DNA from: Bradyrhizobium manausense
Lineage (GTDB): Bacteria; Pseudomonadota; Alphaproteobacteria; Rhizobiales; Xanthobacteraceae
Length of the DNA stretch: 64,000 nucleotides
Reading direction: 5' to 3'
Assembly (NCBI RefSeq): GCF_018130615.1
Contig: NZ_JAFCKB010000001.1
Location: forward strand, 186,001 to 250,000
Position 1 is the stretch's first letter. Each line of letters begins with the position of its first letter. The notes below the pieces were generated by a model, which was given only the letters and a program-made list of their open reading frames with translations, was not told where the DNA came from and did no database searches. Positions 25,325 through 34,059 of the stretch are shown here, piece after piece. The position numbers and the translations under genes were made by a program.

Positions 25325-25525
25325 ATGATGAACGCGCCCACCGAACGCCCCGAAACCAGCGTCGATCCAAAATTGCTGGAGATCCTGGTCTGCCCGCTGA
25401 CCAAGGGCCCGCTGGAATTCGATTCCACCAAGCAGGAGCTGATCTCGCGCAGCGCCAAGCTCGCCTATCCGATCCGCGACGGCATTCCGATCATGCTGCC
25501 GGAAGAGGCGCGGAAGATCGATTGA
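25325..25525 (+). CDS. Trm112 family protein (YcaR-like)
   Basis: 66 residues ([10 protein letters not shown]); a second ATG follows at once at 25328. The core [47 protein letters not shown] is the bacterial Trm112/YcaR family, a small partially zinc-ribbon-like protein. Only one Cys (VCPL) remains, typical of non-zinc members. Function in bacteria unclear; methyltransferase-partner roles are inferred from eukaryotic Trm112. Confidence 0.88.
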   Translation: MMNAPTERPETSVDPKLLEILVCPLTKGPLEFDSTKQELISRSAKLAYPIRDGIPIMLPEEARKID

Positions 25526-25563
25526 GGGTCGGTGTGGCGTAACGGCGGCGCCACATTCTCGGT

Positions 25564-25703
25564 GTCATCCCCGCGAAGGCGGGATCCATAACCACAGGGA
25601 GTGGTTTTGGGGCACGCTGAAAACTCCGAGTCTTCGTAACACTGTCGCTGCGGCGTATGGGTCCCGGATCGGCGCGCGCTAAGGCGCGCTTGTCCGGGAC
25701 GAC
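25564..25703. repeat. Intergenic inverted repeat (GTCATCCC...GGGACGAC type)
   Basis: Composite of a CCCGCGAAGGCGGG hairpin, a central stretch, and GTCCCGG/CCGGGAC arms around GCGCGC-TAA-GGCGCGC. It separates the converging Trm112-like and UbiH-type genes and can act as a two-way terminator. Confidence 0.55.
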
Positions 25704-25730
25704 GAGCGGAGTTTGCAGCGGCGCCTTTTC

Positions 25731-26951
25731 CTACAGCGCCTCGCCCTTCAGCAGCCGCGGGATCTCGCCAGTCAAACCCGCCGCCTGGCGGATGAAGAGG
25801 TTCTTCAACGGCGGGGTGCGGTCGACGATGCCGAGGCCGATATCGCGCACCGTGCGCAGCAGCGTCGACTGGTTCGAGAACAGGAAATTCAGCGAGTTGG
25901 TGGCAACGCCCATCGCCATGGTGTCGAAGCGGCGCCAGCGCTGGTAGCGCTCGAGCACGTCGGCCCCGCCGAGATCCATGCCGAGCCGCGCGGCATCGAC
26001 CACGACTTCCGCCAATGCGGCAACATCCTTCAGACCCATGTTGAGGCCTTGCCCCGCGATTGGGTGAATGACATGGGCGGAATCGCCGACCAGCGCGAGG
26101 CGCTCGGCGACGAAGGAGCGCGCCACGAAATACGACAGCGGAAACGCGCGCGGCTTGTCGAGCGCCTTCACCTCGCCGAGATGCAGGCCGAAGCGCTGTT
26201 CCAGCTCGCCGTGAAACTCCTCGTCGCTGAGCGCAATGATGCGCGCGGCCTCCGCGCGGCGCTCGGTCCACACCAGCGAGGAGCGCTTTCCCGAGAGCGG
26301 CAGGATCGCGAACGGCCCCGCGGGCAAGAAGTGCTCTTCGGCACGGCCCTCGTGATCGCGCTCGTGGCCGACGGTGACGACGATGCCGGACTGATCATAT
26401 TCCCAGCCGTGAGTGGCGATGCCGGCGCGCTCGCGCAGCTTTGACTTCGCACCGTCAGCTGCGACCAACAGGCTCGCAGCGATGACGCTGCCATCGCCGA
26501 GCGTCACGTCGATCCCCTCGGCGCGCGCGTCGTAAGACGACACGGTGGTGGCGCGCAGATCGATGCCTTCAGCTTCAGCGCGGACGACCAGCGCATCGAT
26601 CAGGCGGCGGTTCTCGACCATATGCGCAAAGGGCTCACCGGGTGCGACGTCACCGGCGAAATTCAAAAACGTCGGACGGGTGGCGTCCTCGAGCTTGGAA
26701 TCGGTGACGACCATGTCGAGGATCGGCTGCGCCTCGGCGCGGACATCGTCCCAGGCACCGAGCGCCTCGAACAGGCGGCGGCAGGCCGCAACGATCGCGG
26801 TTGCGCGGGGATCGCGGCTCGGCCGTGTGGCCAGCGCGGGGTCGGCGACGATGACGGGAATCTCGGGACCGAGCCCCTGACGCAGCGCCAGCGCGAGCGC
26901 CAGGCCCGCAAACGCGCCGCCGCCAATGACAATGTGACCCTGTACGGACAT
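25731..26951 (-). CDS. UbiH/UbiF/VisC/COQ6 family FAD-dependent hydroxylase
   Basis: 406 residues of the aromatic hydroxylase (PHBH) fold: HIVIGGGAFAGLALALAL (FAD ADP-binding), ELGD-like VAADGAKSKLRERAG, and the second FAD block LALVGDSAHVIHPIAGQGLNMGLKDVAALAEVV, which is characteristic of the ubiquinone-ring hydroxylases. It should hydroxylate a ring carbon in ubiquinone synthesis; which carbon cannot be decided from sequence, as alphaproteobacteria mix UbiF, UbiH and UbiL roles. Confidence 0.9.
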   Translation of the reverse strand: MSVQGHIVIGGGAFAGLALALALRQGLGPEIPVIVADPALATRPSRDPRATAIVAACRRLFEALGAWDDVRAEAQPILDMVVTDSKLEDATRPTFLNFAGDVAPGEPFAHMVENRRLIDALVVRAEAEGIDLRATTVSSYDARAEGIDVTLGDGSVIAASLLVAADGAKSKLRERAGIATHGWEYDQSGIVVTVGHERDHEGRAEEHFLPAGPFAILPLSGKRSSLVWTERRAEAARIIALSDEEFHGELEQRFGLHLGEVKALDKPRAFPLSYFVARSFVAERLALVGDSAHVIHPIAGQGLNMGLKDVAALAEVVVDAARLGMDLGGADVLERYQRWRRFDTMAMGVATNSLNFLFSNQSTLLRTVRDIGLGIVDRTPPLKNLFIRQAAGLTGEIPRLLKGEAL

Positions 26952-27056
26952 ACCCAGACTTTCCTGCCAAAATTCCCGGCCAATTCACGGGTCTTGCTAG
27001 CAGACTTGAGGTGGGCGAAACAGTGCGGTGAAACAAGGGCGGAACGGCCCAACTGT

Positions 27057-27148
27057 GTCATTCCGGGGCGCGACCAAGTCGCAAGCCCGGAATCCAGAGG
27101 TTATCAGCTCGAGATTCCGGGCTCGCACTGCGTGCGCCCCGGAATGAC
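27057..27148. repeat. Intergenic inverted repeat (GTCATTCCGGGGC type)
   Basis: Long palindrome with arms GTCATTCCGGGGCGC and GCGCCCCGGAATGAC and inner arms AAGCCCGGAATC / GATTCCGGGCT. Nearly the same structure as 55921-56009. It lies 21 bp before the tesB start codon. Confidence 0.7.
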
Positions 27149-27169
27149 AAGGCACCAGAAAGCACCATC

Positions 27170-28033
27170 ATGTCCAAAAGCCTGTTCGACCTCATTTCGA
27201 TCCTCGACCTCGAACAGCTCGAGGTGAACCTGTTCCGGGGCAACAGCCCGAAGACGGACTGGCAGCGGGTGTTCGGGGGCCAGGTGATCGGGCAGGCGAT
27301 GGTCGCGGCCTGCCGGACCGTCGAGGGCCGGCTGCCGCATTCGCTGCATTGCTATTTCATCCTGCCGGGCGACCCGCAGGTTCCGATCATCTACCAGGTC
27401 GAGCGCCTGCGCGACGGCAAGAGCTATTCGACCCGCCGCGTCACCGCGATCCAGCACGGCAATGCGATCTTCTCGATCATGGTCTCGTTCCACACCGGGG
27501 AGGAAAGCGCCTTCGATCACCAGGACAAGATGCCTGACGTGCCTCCGCCGGAGAAGCTGACCGCGGAGGAGGTGGCGAAGCAGCCGATCTTCAAGGAAAT
27601 GCCGGAGTTCATCCGCCGCTACTATGAGATGGATCGTCCGATCGAATTGCGTCCCGTCGAGATCGGCCGCTATTTCGGTCAGAAGGTTGACGATGGCCGC
27701 ATCCATATCTGGATTCGCACGGCCGCAAAGCTGCCCGATGATCCCGCGCTGCATCTCTGCGCGCTCGCTTATGCGTCGGACTTCTCGCTGCTCGATGCGA
27801 TCATGGCGCGCTACGGCCGCACGCTGTTCGACAAGCGCATGATGCCCGCGAGCCTCGATCATGCGATGTGGTTTCACCGCCCGTTCCGTGCCGACGAATG
27901 GCTGCTCTACGCCCAGGATTCGCCAAACGCGCGCGACGGCCGCGGCCTGTCGCGCGGCCTGATCTTCAAGCCCGACGGCACGCTGGTGGCGTCCGTTGCG
28001 CAGGAAGGCTCGGTGCGCGAGCGCAAGGCCTGA
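27170..28033 (+). CDS. tesB: Acyl-CoA thioesterase II
   Basis: 287 residues with the double-hotdog fold of TesB: KTDWQRVFGGQVIGQAMVAAC holds the first hotdog helix, YFILPGDPQVPIIYQVERLRDGKSYSTRRVTAIQHG and the second-domain ending GALYASDFSLLDAIM-type helix (AYASDFSLLDAIMARYG), MMPASLDHAMWFHRPFRADEWLLYAQDSPNARDGRGLSRG. The conserved Asp, Thr/Ser and Gln of the active site are represented (DFSLLD, and GRGLSRG). It hydrolyses medium and long acyl-CoAs. Single gene, repeat element immediately upstream. Confidence 0.93.
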   Translation: MSKSLFDLISILDLEQLEVNLFRGNSPKTDWQRVFGGQVIGQAMVAACRTVEGRLPHSLHCYFILPGDPQVPIIYQVERLRDGKSYSTRRVTAIQHGNAIFSIMVSFHTGEESAFDHQDKMPDVPPPEKLTAEEVAKQPIFKEMPEFIRRYYEMDRPIELRPVEIGRYFGQKVDDGRIHIWIRTAAKLPDDPALHLCALAYASDFSLLDAIMARYGRTLFDKRMMPASLDHAMWFHRPFRADEWLLYAQDSPNARDGRGLSRGLIFKPDGTLVASVAQEGSVRERKA

Positions 28034-28087
28034 TCCCGGGACGCCGGTTCTCGGACGATCATGCTCAAGCAGAGAGCCTCAGCGGCG

Positions 28088-29050
28088 TCAGCCGCCCTGC
28101 AGGCCCGTCGCCTTGATCACCGGCCCCCATTTGAGCCGCTCGCGCGTCTCGAATTTGGCGAGGTCCGCCGGCGTTCCGCCGGCCGGATCGAGTCCCAGCT
28201 CGTGCAACCGCTTCTTGGTCTCGGGCAGTGCCAGCGCCTTGGCGAACTCGCCGTTCAGAAGCTCGATAATGGCCTGTGGCGTGCCGCGCGGGGCGTAGAA
28301 GGCATTCCATCCGGCCATTTCGAAATCAGGCACGCCCTGCTCGGCGACAGGCTTCACGCCGGGCAGAAGCTCGCTCGGCTTCAGCACGGTGATGCCGAGC
28401 GCTTTCAGCTTGCCGTCGTCGATCTGGGTGCGCACCGCAGTGACCGTATCGATGATCAGCGGCACCTGCCCGCCGAGCACGTCTGTCATCGCCGTCGCCG
28501 ATCCCTTATAGGGAACGCCGAACATCGGCGCGCCCGTCACCTCCTTGAGAAACTCGAAGATGACACGCGCCGTCGTGCTCGGCAGCGCGATGTCGATCCT
28601 GTCAGGCTTCGCCCTGGCGGCGGCGATCAGATCGACCACATTGTTTCCGGCGAAAGACGGACTGGCCGTGATCACCAGCGGCAGCTTGCCGACCAGGATG
28701 ATCGGGGCAAAATCCTTGTCCGGCGCGAAACCCATCGCGGGATACATGAACTCGTTCATGGTCTGGGTGGCGTTGGTGCCCATCAACAGGGTGTAGCCGT
28801 CGGGCTCCGAATGCGCGGCCTGCTCGGCACCGATATTGCCGCCCGCCCCGGGCTTGTTCTCGACATAGAAGCGTTGGCCCAGCGTGCGCGACAGCTGGTC
28901 GGCCAGGTATCTGGCGACGACGTCCGTGCCCTGGCCCGCCTGATAGGGAACGATGATCTTGACGGGTCTCGTCGGATAGGTTTGCGCAAGGCTCGCGCAA
29001 CTCCATAGCAGGGCCAGCAATCCCACGGCCCATCTCGCGGATTTCAGCAT
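28088..29050 (-). CDS. Bug/TctC-type tripartite tricarboxylate transporter solute-binding protein
   Basis: 320 residues with a Sec signal (WAVGLLALLWSCASLAQ). The mature part starts TYPTRPVKIIVPYQAGQGTDVVARYLADQLS and continues ENKPGAGGNIGAEQAAH, both diagnostic for the Bug (TctC) periplasmic receptor family that binds carboxylates or other small anions. No TctA/TctB permease genes lie beside it, which is common for Bug proteins. It is the last gene of the leftward CoA-related cluster and may capture its substrate. GAGAGGAAAC ribosome site precedes the ATG. Confidence 0.92.
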   Translation of the reverse strand: MLKSARWAVGLLALLWSCASLAQTYPTRPVKIIVPYQAGQGTDVVARYLADQLSRTLGQRFYVENKPGAGGNIGAEQAAHSEPDGYTLLMGTNATQTMNEFMYPAMGFAPDKDFAPIILVGKLPLVITASPSFAGNNVVDLIAAARAKPDRIDIALPSTTARVIFEFLKEVTGAPMFGVPYKGSATAMTDVLGGQVPLIIDTVTAVRTQIDDGKLKALGITVLKPSELLPGVKPVAEQGVPDFEMAGWNAFYAPRGTPQAIIELLNGEFAKALALPETKKRLHELGLDPAGGTPADLAKFETRERLKWGPVIKATGLQGG

Positions 29051-29100
29051 GCTTGTTTCCTCTCGTTCTCGTTATTTTGATTGTTGTCGTGGTCGTCTTC

Positions 29101-30330
29101 TTATCGTTGCGTGGGGTCCTTCCGTTGCAGCGTGACGATGCCTGCATCGATCAGGCGGTCGATCGTCGTGTCGTCGAGGCCGGCCTCGGCCAGAATTTCG
29201 CGGGCATGCTCGCCGAAGCGCGGCGGGCGGCGGCCGGTGTTGCCGGGCGTCTCTGCGAGCTTCACGGGAATGCCGGGCGCGCGATGACCTTCGCTTTCGA
29301 CCAGCATGTCGCGGTGGGCGGCATGGGCCTGTGCGAATGCCTGCGGCACGGTGTTGACGGCGCCTGCGGGAACGCCGGCCTGCATCAGGTCGCGGCAAAG
29401 CGCGTCCGACTTGAAGCCCGCCAATGTCCGCTCCAGTTCGGTACGAAGCGCGGCGACGTGGCGAAGCCGATCGGCGTTGGTCCGGAAGCGCGGATCATCC
29501 AGCAGGTCGCCGCGTCCCACCTTCTGGCAGAAGCGGCGGAACTGGCCGTCATTGAGGATGCCGAGAAAAATCTCGCCGTCGGCTGCCGTGAACTTGTCGT
29601 AAGGCGCGATGTTCGGATGGGCGCTGCCGAGCCGGCCGGGCACGTTGCCCGAGCAGATCCAGTTCGCGGCGTGCGGCACCAAGAGGCCGAGCGCGGTGTC
29701 GAACAGCGTCGCCTCGACGCGCTGCCCTCGCCCGCTCCGTTCGCGCGCCGCAAGCGCCAGCAAGACGCCGGTGAGCGCATTGTAGCCGGTGACATAGTCG
29801 ACGATGGGGACGCCGACGCGCGTGGCGCCTGAATCGTGCGATCCGTTGATGCTCATCAGGCCGCACATGGCCTGCAGCACCGCGTCATAGCCGGGCAGTC
29901 CGCCGAGCGGCCCGTCGGCGCCAAAGCCGGAGATGGCGCAGTAGATCAGGCGCGGGAAGCGCGCAGACAGATGGGTCTCGTAGCCGAGCCCCCAGCGCTC
30001 CATCGTGCCGGGCAGGAAATTCTCCACCAGCACGTCGGCGCCCTCCAGCAGGGCTTCGAGCACCGCGCGCCCTTCGGCGCGCGACAGGTCGAGCGCCATG
30101 CCGCGCTTGCCGCGATTGACGGCGCCGAAATACGCCGCCTGTCCCGCCGCATCGAAGGGCGGCCCGAGGCCGCGCGTCTCATCCCCCGATGGCGGCTCGA
30201 TCTTGACGACGTCGGCGCCATGATCGGCCAGCATCTGCGTGCATAGCGGCCCCGCCAGCACGCGCGAGAGATCGACGACCTTGAGGCCGGTGACCGCGCC
30301 GCGCGTGAGATCAGGTGCGGGCATGCTCAT
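29101..30330 (-). CDS. CaiB/BaiF family CoA-transferase (type III)
   Basis: 409 residues. The N-terminal block LTGLKVVDLSRVLAGPLCTQMLADHGADVVKIEPPSGDETRGLGPP is the family signature; RGKRGMALDLSRAEGR, CAISGFGADGPL and the region with GVPIVDYVTGYNALTGVLLAL (with the conserved Asp) follow. These enzymes move CoA from a thioester to an incoming carboxylate. Sits between the solute-binding protein and the MaoC-type gene in the same direction, so it probably activates the organic acid that the cluster degrades. Confidence 0.92.
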   Translation of the reverse strand: MSMPAPDLTRGAVTGLKVVDLSRVLAGPLCTQMLADHGADVVKIEPPSGDETRGLGPPFDAAGQAAYFGAVNRGKRGMALDLSRAEGRAVLEALLEGADVLVENFLPGTMERWGLGYETHLSARFPRLIYCAISGFGADGPLGGLPGYDAVLQAMCGLMSINGSHDSGATRVGVPIVDYVTGYNALTGVLLALAARERSGRGQRVEATLFDTALGLLVPHAANWICSGNVPGRLGSAHPNIAPYDKFTAADGEIFLGILNDGQFRRFCQKVGRGDLLDDPRFRTNADRLRHVAALRTELERTLAGFKSDALCRDLMQAGVPAGAVNTVPQAFAQAHAAHRDMLVESEGHRAPGIPVKLAETPGNTGRRPPRFGEHAREILAEAGLDDTTIDRLIDAGIVTLQRKDPTQR

Positions 30331-30348
30331 TCGCCCTGTTGGTTGCTG

Positions 30349-31488
30349 TCAGCTGCGGCTCGGCAGCTCCACGATGCCGGTGCCGAGAACGGAGACTTCG
30401 TTGTCCTGGTTGTGGGCTTCCTGCTCGATCTCGACGAGATGACGCCCGCCCTCGACGAATTTGCGTTTCACCATGCCCTTGATGAACAGGATGTCGCCCT
30501 CGGGATTATGCCGGCGGATCTTGCAGCTGGCGCGCCGCAGGAAACCGTCATCACCCATCCAGTTGGTGAGGTGATGCGTGAGCCAGGAGCAGCGCTCCGG
30601 ACCGTAATCATAGGCGCCGGGCGCACCGACCTCGAGCGCGAATTCCTCTTCCCAATGTACGCGTTCGGGACAGTCGGGGATGCCAAAACGATTCGGGATG
30701 CCGAGGCCGCGATGAGCGTCCTGCAGCTTCCAGGCGAGCTTGTTGGCGCGAATGTAGAGACCGCCCCATCCTTGCGCATAGGCGATGAAGCCGGTGACCG
30801 TCATCGGTCCCTTCAGCATCACCGGCAGCGCCTCGCCCTCGGTGACGTCCTGCCAGTGGCGCTTGCGCGAACCCTGAATGCGCTCCTCGGCATAGTGCTT
30901 GTAGGCCGCCGCCAGCTCTTCCTCGCTGTAGCGGCGCGGCGCGCGGGCCTTGACCTCCCGGTACTTGGTGCCCTGGTCGCGCGCATGGTCGCGCTCGGTG
31001 CGGAAGCACCAGCTATCGGCTTCGGCGACGAGGTCGCCCTGCTGGTTGAAGAAGTCGACGTGGTAGGTCTGCTGGATGGCGCGGCCGGCGAAGCGGGTCT
31101 GGTGCTCGACGAGGTCCTTCAGCTTGGCTTCGGTCGAGATGACGTCGTTGCGCCTCACGGCCTTGTGCCAGGTCCAGTCCGCGCCCGACCACATGGCGTG
31201 GACTCCCGGCATCCCGCCGACATAGCCGGACACGATACGGCTGGTCGAGAACAGGAAGCTCGGCAGGGCGACGATGCCGCCATAATTGGTCTTGGCCGCG
31301 TATTCGGGATCGCACCACAAGGGATTGTCGTCGCCGATGCCGTGCGCGTAGTGACGAATATTGTCGCGCGTCGCCTCGTAGCACCAGGGCTCCGCGGTCA
31401 CGCCGATGGCGACGCCGATGCGCTTGCGCAGATCGTCGAGACCCTCTTCGGTGATCTTCGGAAACCGGGTTTCGGCCTTGTCCAGCAT
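30349..31488 (-). CDS. MaoC-like hotdog dehydratase (mesaconyl/enoyl-CoA hydratase-like)
   Basis: 379 residues from ATG 31488 (MLDKAETRFPKITEEGLDDLRKRIG). A double-hotdog protein: N-terminal half with YEATRDNIRHYAHGIGDDNPLWCDPEYAAKTNYGGIVALPSF, carrying the Asp-x-x-x-x-x-His-like hydratase loop (IGDDNPLW), and C-terminal half with LTHHLTNWMGDDGFLRRASCKIRRHNPEGDILFIKGMVKRKFVEGGRHLVEIEQEAHNQ. It should hydrate or dehydrate an enoyl-CoA. About 17 bp upstream of the CoA-transferase and downstream of the acyl-CoA ligase, in one operon. Confidence 0.85.
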   Translation of the reverse strand: MLDKAETRFPKITEEGLDDLRKRIGVAIGVTAEPWCYEATRDNIRHYAHGIGDDNPLWCDPEYAAKTNYGGIVALPSFLFSTSRIVSGYVGGMPGVHAMWSGADWTWHKAVRRNDVISTEAKLKDLVEHQTRFAGRAIQQTYHVDFFNQQGDLVAEADSWCFRTERDHARDQGTKYREVKARAPRRYSEEELAAAYKHYAEERIQGSRKRHWQDVTEGEALPVMLKGPMTVTGFIAYAQGWGGLYIRANKLAWKLQDAHRGLGIPNRFGIPDCPERVHWEEEFALEVGAPGAYDYGPERCSWLTHHLTNWMGDDGFLRRASCKIRRHNPEGDILFIKGMVKRKFVEGGRHLVEIEQEAHNQDNEVSVLGTGIVELPSRS

Positions 31489-31505
31489 GTGACGTTTCCT
31501 CTCTT

Positions 31506-33068
31506 CTAATTCGTCGCTTCGGATTGTCTTGCGGCCTGCTCGCGGTCTCGCAGGATCTTGCGATTGACCTTGCCGGCCGGCGTCTTCGGCAGCTCCGTGA
31601 CGAAGCTGACGAGACGAGGATATTCGTGATGGCTGAGACGCTGGCGCACGACGTCCTGGATCTCGTGCTCGAAGGACGCATCGCCCGGCCGGTCGGTGAC
31701 CACAAAGGCCTTCACGACCTGGCCGCGGAGCGGATCGGGGACGCCGATGGCCGCTGCCTCGCGCACCTGCGGATGCTTCAGGATCGCATCCTCGATCTCG
31801 ACCGCGCTCATGGTCCAGCCGGCGGAGATGATGACGTCGTCGGCCCGGCCGCCGTGATAGAAGTAGCCGTCCTCGTCGATGCGCCCGAGGTCCTTGGTCG
31901 CGATCCACTCGCCGCGGCGCCAAACTTTCAGCTCGCCGGTCACGCCGGGCTCACAGGGCCGGCCCTCGGCATCCTGCACCTCGACGCGTCCGCCGGGGAT
32001 CGGCTTGCCCAGCGAGCCCGGCTTGACGGCGAAATCGCGCGCGCCGGGATAGCTCACCAGGATCACACCGATCTCGGTGGTGCCGTACATGCTGCAGACC
32101 TGATGACCGAAAGTGTCGCTGATGAAGGCTGCGGTCTCGCTGTCGATCGGCTCGCCGGTGAACGACATTTTCTCCAGCACGTAGCGGTAGCGTGGCGCGG
32201 CGCCGGAATTCCGCATCATGCGGTAATGCGTGGCAGCTGCCGAGATATTGGTGAACCGATGCTGCTCGAGCGCAGCCAGCAGCCGCTCCGGATTGAACTT
32301 GCCGGCATAGGCGCCGATGGTGATGCCGAGGGCCAGCGGCGCCAGCGTGCCGTGCCAGAGCCCATGCCCCCAGGCCGGCGACGATGGGCAGATGAAGCGA
32401 TCGCCCGGGCGCAGGCCGGTGCCGTACAGCGCTGCCACCATCAGCGTGACGATGGCGCGATGCGTGTGCTTGACGGCTTCGGGCAATTCGCGCGTGGTGC
32501 CGGACGTATATTGAAACAGCGCCATCGCATCGGCCGCCGTATCCGGCATGAAGTGCGGCGCGAAGCGTCGCAGGTCGTTGAGGAAGGCATCGTCGGCAAC
32601 CACGACCTCGGTGCCGATCCCCGCGAGAAGCCGCGCCTTCTCCGCGTTCGTCACGATCAGCCGCGGCTTGCAATCGTCGACGCGCAGCTTGACGCCGTCG
32701 GGTCCGAACAGCGTGAACAGCGGCACCGCGATGGCGCCGGCCTTCATGGTGCCGAACAGCGCCACGTAGAAGGCGCGCGAGGGTTCGAGCATGATCGCGA
32801 CGCGATCACCGGCCTTGATCCCGCGGCTCACCAGATCATGCGCGAAGCGCGAGGACGCGTCCGCAAGCTCGGCGAAGCTCAGCACCTCGTCCGGCCCATC
32901 CGCACGGACGACGATCACGGCCGGGTTGGAGCGACCGGCGTGCCGGTCGATGCACTCATGCGCGATGTTCAGCTGCGCGCGATTGCCGTCGAACAACTCC
33001 CAGAGCTTCTCCGGGGAGAAGATCGTCTGTGCGGCGGCGTAGCTCGTGTAGTCGGTCAGCTTGGTCAT
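31506..33068 (-). CDS. AMP-binding acyl-CoA/aryl-CoA ligase
   Basis: 520 residues from ATG 33068 (MTKLTDYTSYAAAQTIFSPEK). Adenylate-forming superfamily: P-loop segment FQYTSGTTRELPEAVKH, GTTEIGVI after CSMYGTTEIG, the hinge region ARADD (YFYHGGRADDVIISAGWTMSAVEIE) and the catalytic C-terminal Lys in PAGKVNRKILRD. The P-loop departs from the usual TSGTTGxPKG (Gly to Arg, Lys to Glu), a variant I associate with a benzoate/MACS-like group. It should activate a carboxylic acid for the CoA cluster. First gene of the leftward operon. Confidence 0.9.
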   Translation of the reverse strand: MTKLTDYTSYAAAQTIFSPEKLWELFDGNRAQLNIAHECIDRHAGRSNPAVIVVRADGPDEVLSFAELADASSRFAHDLVSRGIKAGDRVAIMLEPSRAFYVALFGTMKAGAIAVPLFTLFGPDGVKLRVDDCKPRLIVTNAEKARLLAGIGTEVVVADDAFLNDLRRFAPHFMPDTAADAMALFQYTSGTTRELPEAVKHTHRAIVTLMVAALYGTGLRPGDRFICPSSPAWGHGLWHGTLAPLALGITIGAYAGKFNPERLLAALEQHRFTNISAAATHYRMMRNSGAAPRYRYVLEKMSFTGEPIDSETAAFISDTFGHQVCSMYGTTEIGVILVSYPGARDFAVKPGSLGKPIPGGRVEVQDAEGRPCEPGVTGELKVWRRGEWIATKDLGRIDEDGYFYHGGRADDVIISAGWTMSAVEIEDAILKHPQVREAAAIGVPDPLRGQVVKAFVVTDRPGDASFEHEIQDVVRQRLSHHEYPRLVSFVTELPKTPAGKVNRKILRDREQAARQSEATN

Positions 33069-33114
33069 GATCGGCAAAATACCGACGACGCGCTAATTGT
33101 CAAATAGCACCGTT

Positions 33115-33132
33115 AATTGTATATATACAATT
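33115..33132. promoter_or_regulatory. 18-bp palindromic operator between CoA operon and iclR
   Basis: AATTGTATATATACAATT is a perfect 18-bp palindrome, in the gap between the divergent ligase and IclR genes; half-site AATTGT recurs at 33095-33100. IclR proteins bind such palindromes near divergent promoters. The AT-rich palindrome stands out in GC-rich surroundings. Confidence 0.7.
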
Positions 33133-33254
33133 CATTGCCGAGTTGCGACCGAATCTCGTCGCGCACGCAGCGCGGCGTGAGATCAAAACCGGACCGGCTC
33201 CGGCGCGACGAGATGCTGTTGTTGCACCCGGGCCGCTGTTGTACCGATACGACC

Positions 33255-34031
33255 ATGCCGAATGCCAAATCACCCCGCGTCCGTGCCGTGCCCGCGGTCA
33301 CGCGCGCCGTCGCCATCCTCCGGCTGCTCAGCCGCAGTCCAGCACCGCAAAGTCTGAAGACGATTGCGGACACGCTCAAGCTGGTGCCGAGCACCGCATT
33401 GCACATCGTGCGCGCGCTGCTGGCGGAGGATCTTGTGCAGGTCGATCCGCAGACCAAACGCTACAGTCTCGGCGTCGGCATGCTGCCGCTGGCGCGCGCC
33501 GTGCTCGAGAATGCGGATTTTCCCAGCCTGATGCGGCCGAAGCTCGAGGAGATTTCAGCTCGCTACGGTGTCACGGCGATCGGCGTCGAGGTGCCGGACC
33601 TCGACAGCATGATCGTCGTCGCGCTGGCGCGCAGCCAGGCGCCGGTGCGGCTTCATGTCGACATCGGAAGCCGCTTTCCAGCGTTGATCAGCGCGACGGG
33701 CCGTTGCGTCGCCGCCTTCAGCGGCCAGCCGGAAAAGGAGATCGAGAAACGTTTTCGTCTTCTGCGCTGGCACAACGCGCCGAGCTTCGAGTCCTGGCGC
33801 AAGGAAGTCGATCAGGTGCGCAAGCAGGGTTTCAGCATCGATCGCGGCAATTACATTGCCGGCGTGACGATCGTCGCCGTTCCGGTCCTGAACGCGAAGG
33901 GAACGATCTCACACACGGTCGCAGCCGTCGGCCTCGGCAGCCAGCTGGACCGCGCAACCTCGCTGTCACTTGCGCGCGACATGCGCGCGATCGCCGAGAC
34001 GATCGCGCCGCAACTGACAATGCACGCGTAG
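33255..34031 (+). CDS. IclR family transcriptional regulator
   Basis: 258 residues from ATG 33255 (MPNAKSPRVRAVPAVTRAVAILRLLSRS). N-terminal winged HTH: SLKTIADTLKLVPSTALHIVRALLAEDLVQVDPQTKRYSLGVGMLPLARAVL; C-terminal effector domain with GVTAIGVEVPDLDSMIVVALA, VRLHVDIGSRFPALISATGRCVAAF and GNYIAGVTIVAVPVLNAKG. Divergent from the CoA-ligase operon across a perfect palindrome, so it almost certainly controls that operon, responding to a substrate or CoA intermediate. Confidence 0.92.
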   Translation: MPNAKSPRVRAVPAVTRAVAILRLLSRSPAPQSLKTIADTLKLVPSTALHIVRALLAEDLVQVDPQTKRYSLGVGMLPLARAVLENADFPSLMRPKLEEISARYGVTAIGVEVPDLDSMIVVALARSQAPVRLHVDIGSRFPALISATGRCVAAFSGQPEKEIEKRFRLLRWHNAPSFESWRKEVDQVRKQGFSIDRGNYIAGVTIVAVPVLNAKGTISHTVAAVGLGSQLDRATSLSLARDMRAIAETIAPQLTMHA

Positions 34032-34059
34032 CGCCGTTCTGACGCGACGCCGGCGGAGG

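Noticed and set aside
31524-33107. 527-residue open frame antisense to the acyl-CoA ligase
   Set aside because: No recognizable domain and the opposite strand codes for a complete AMP-binding enzyme.
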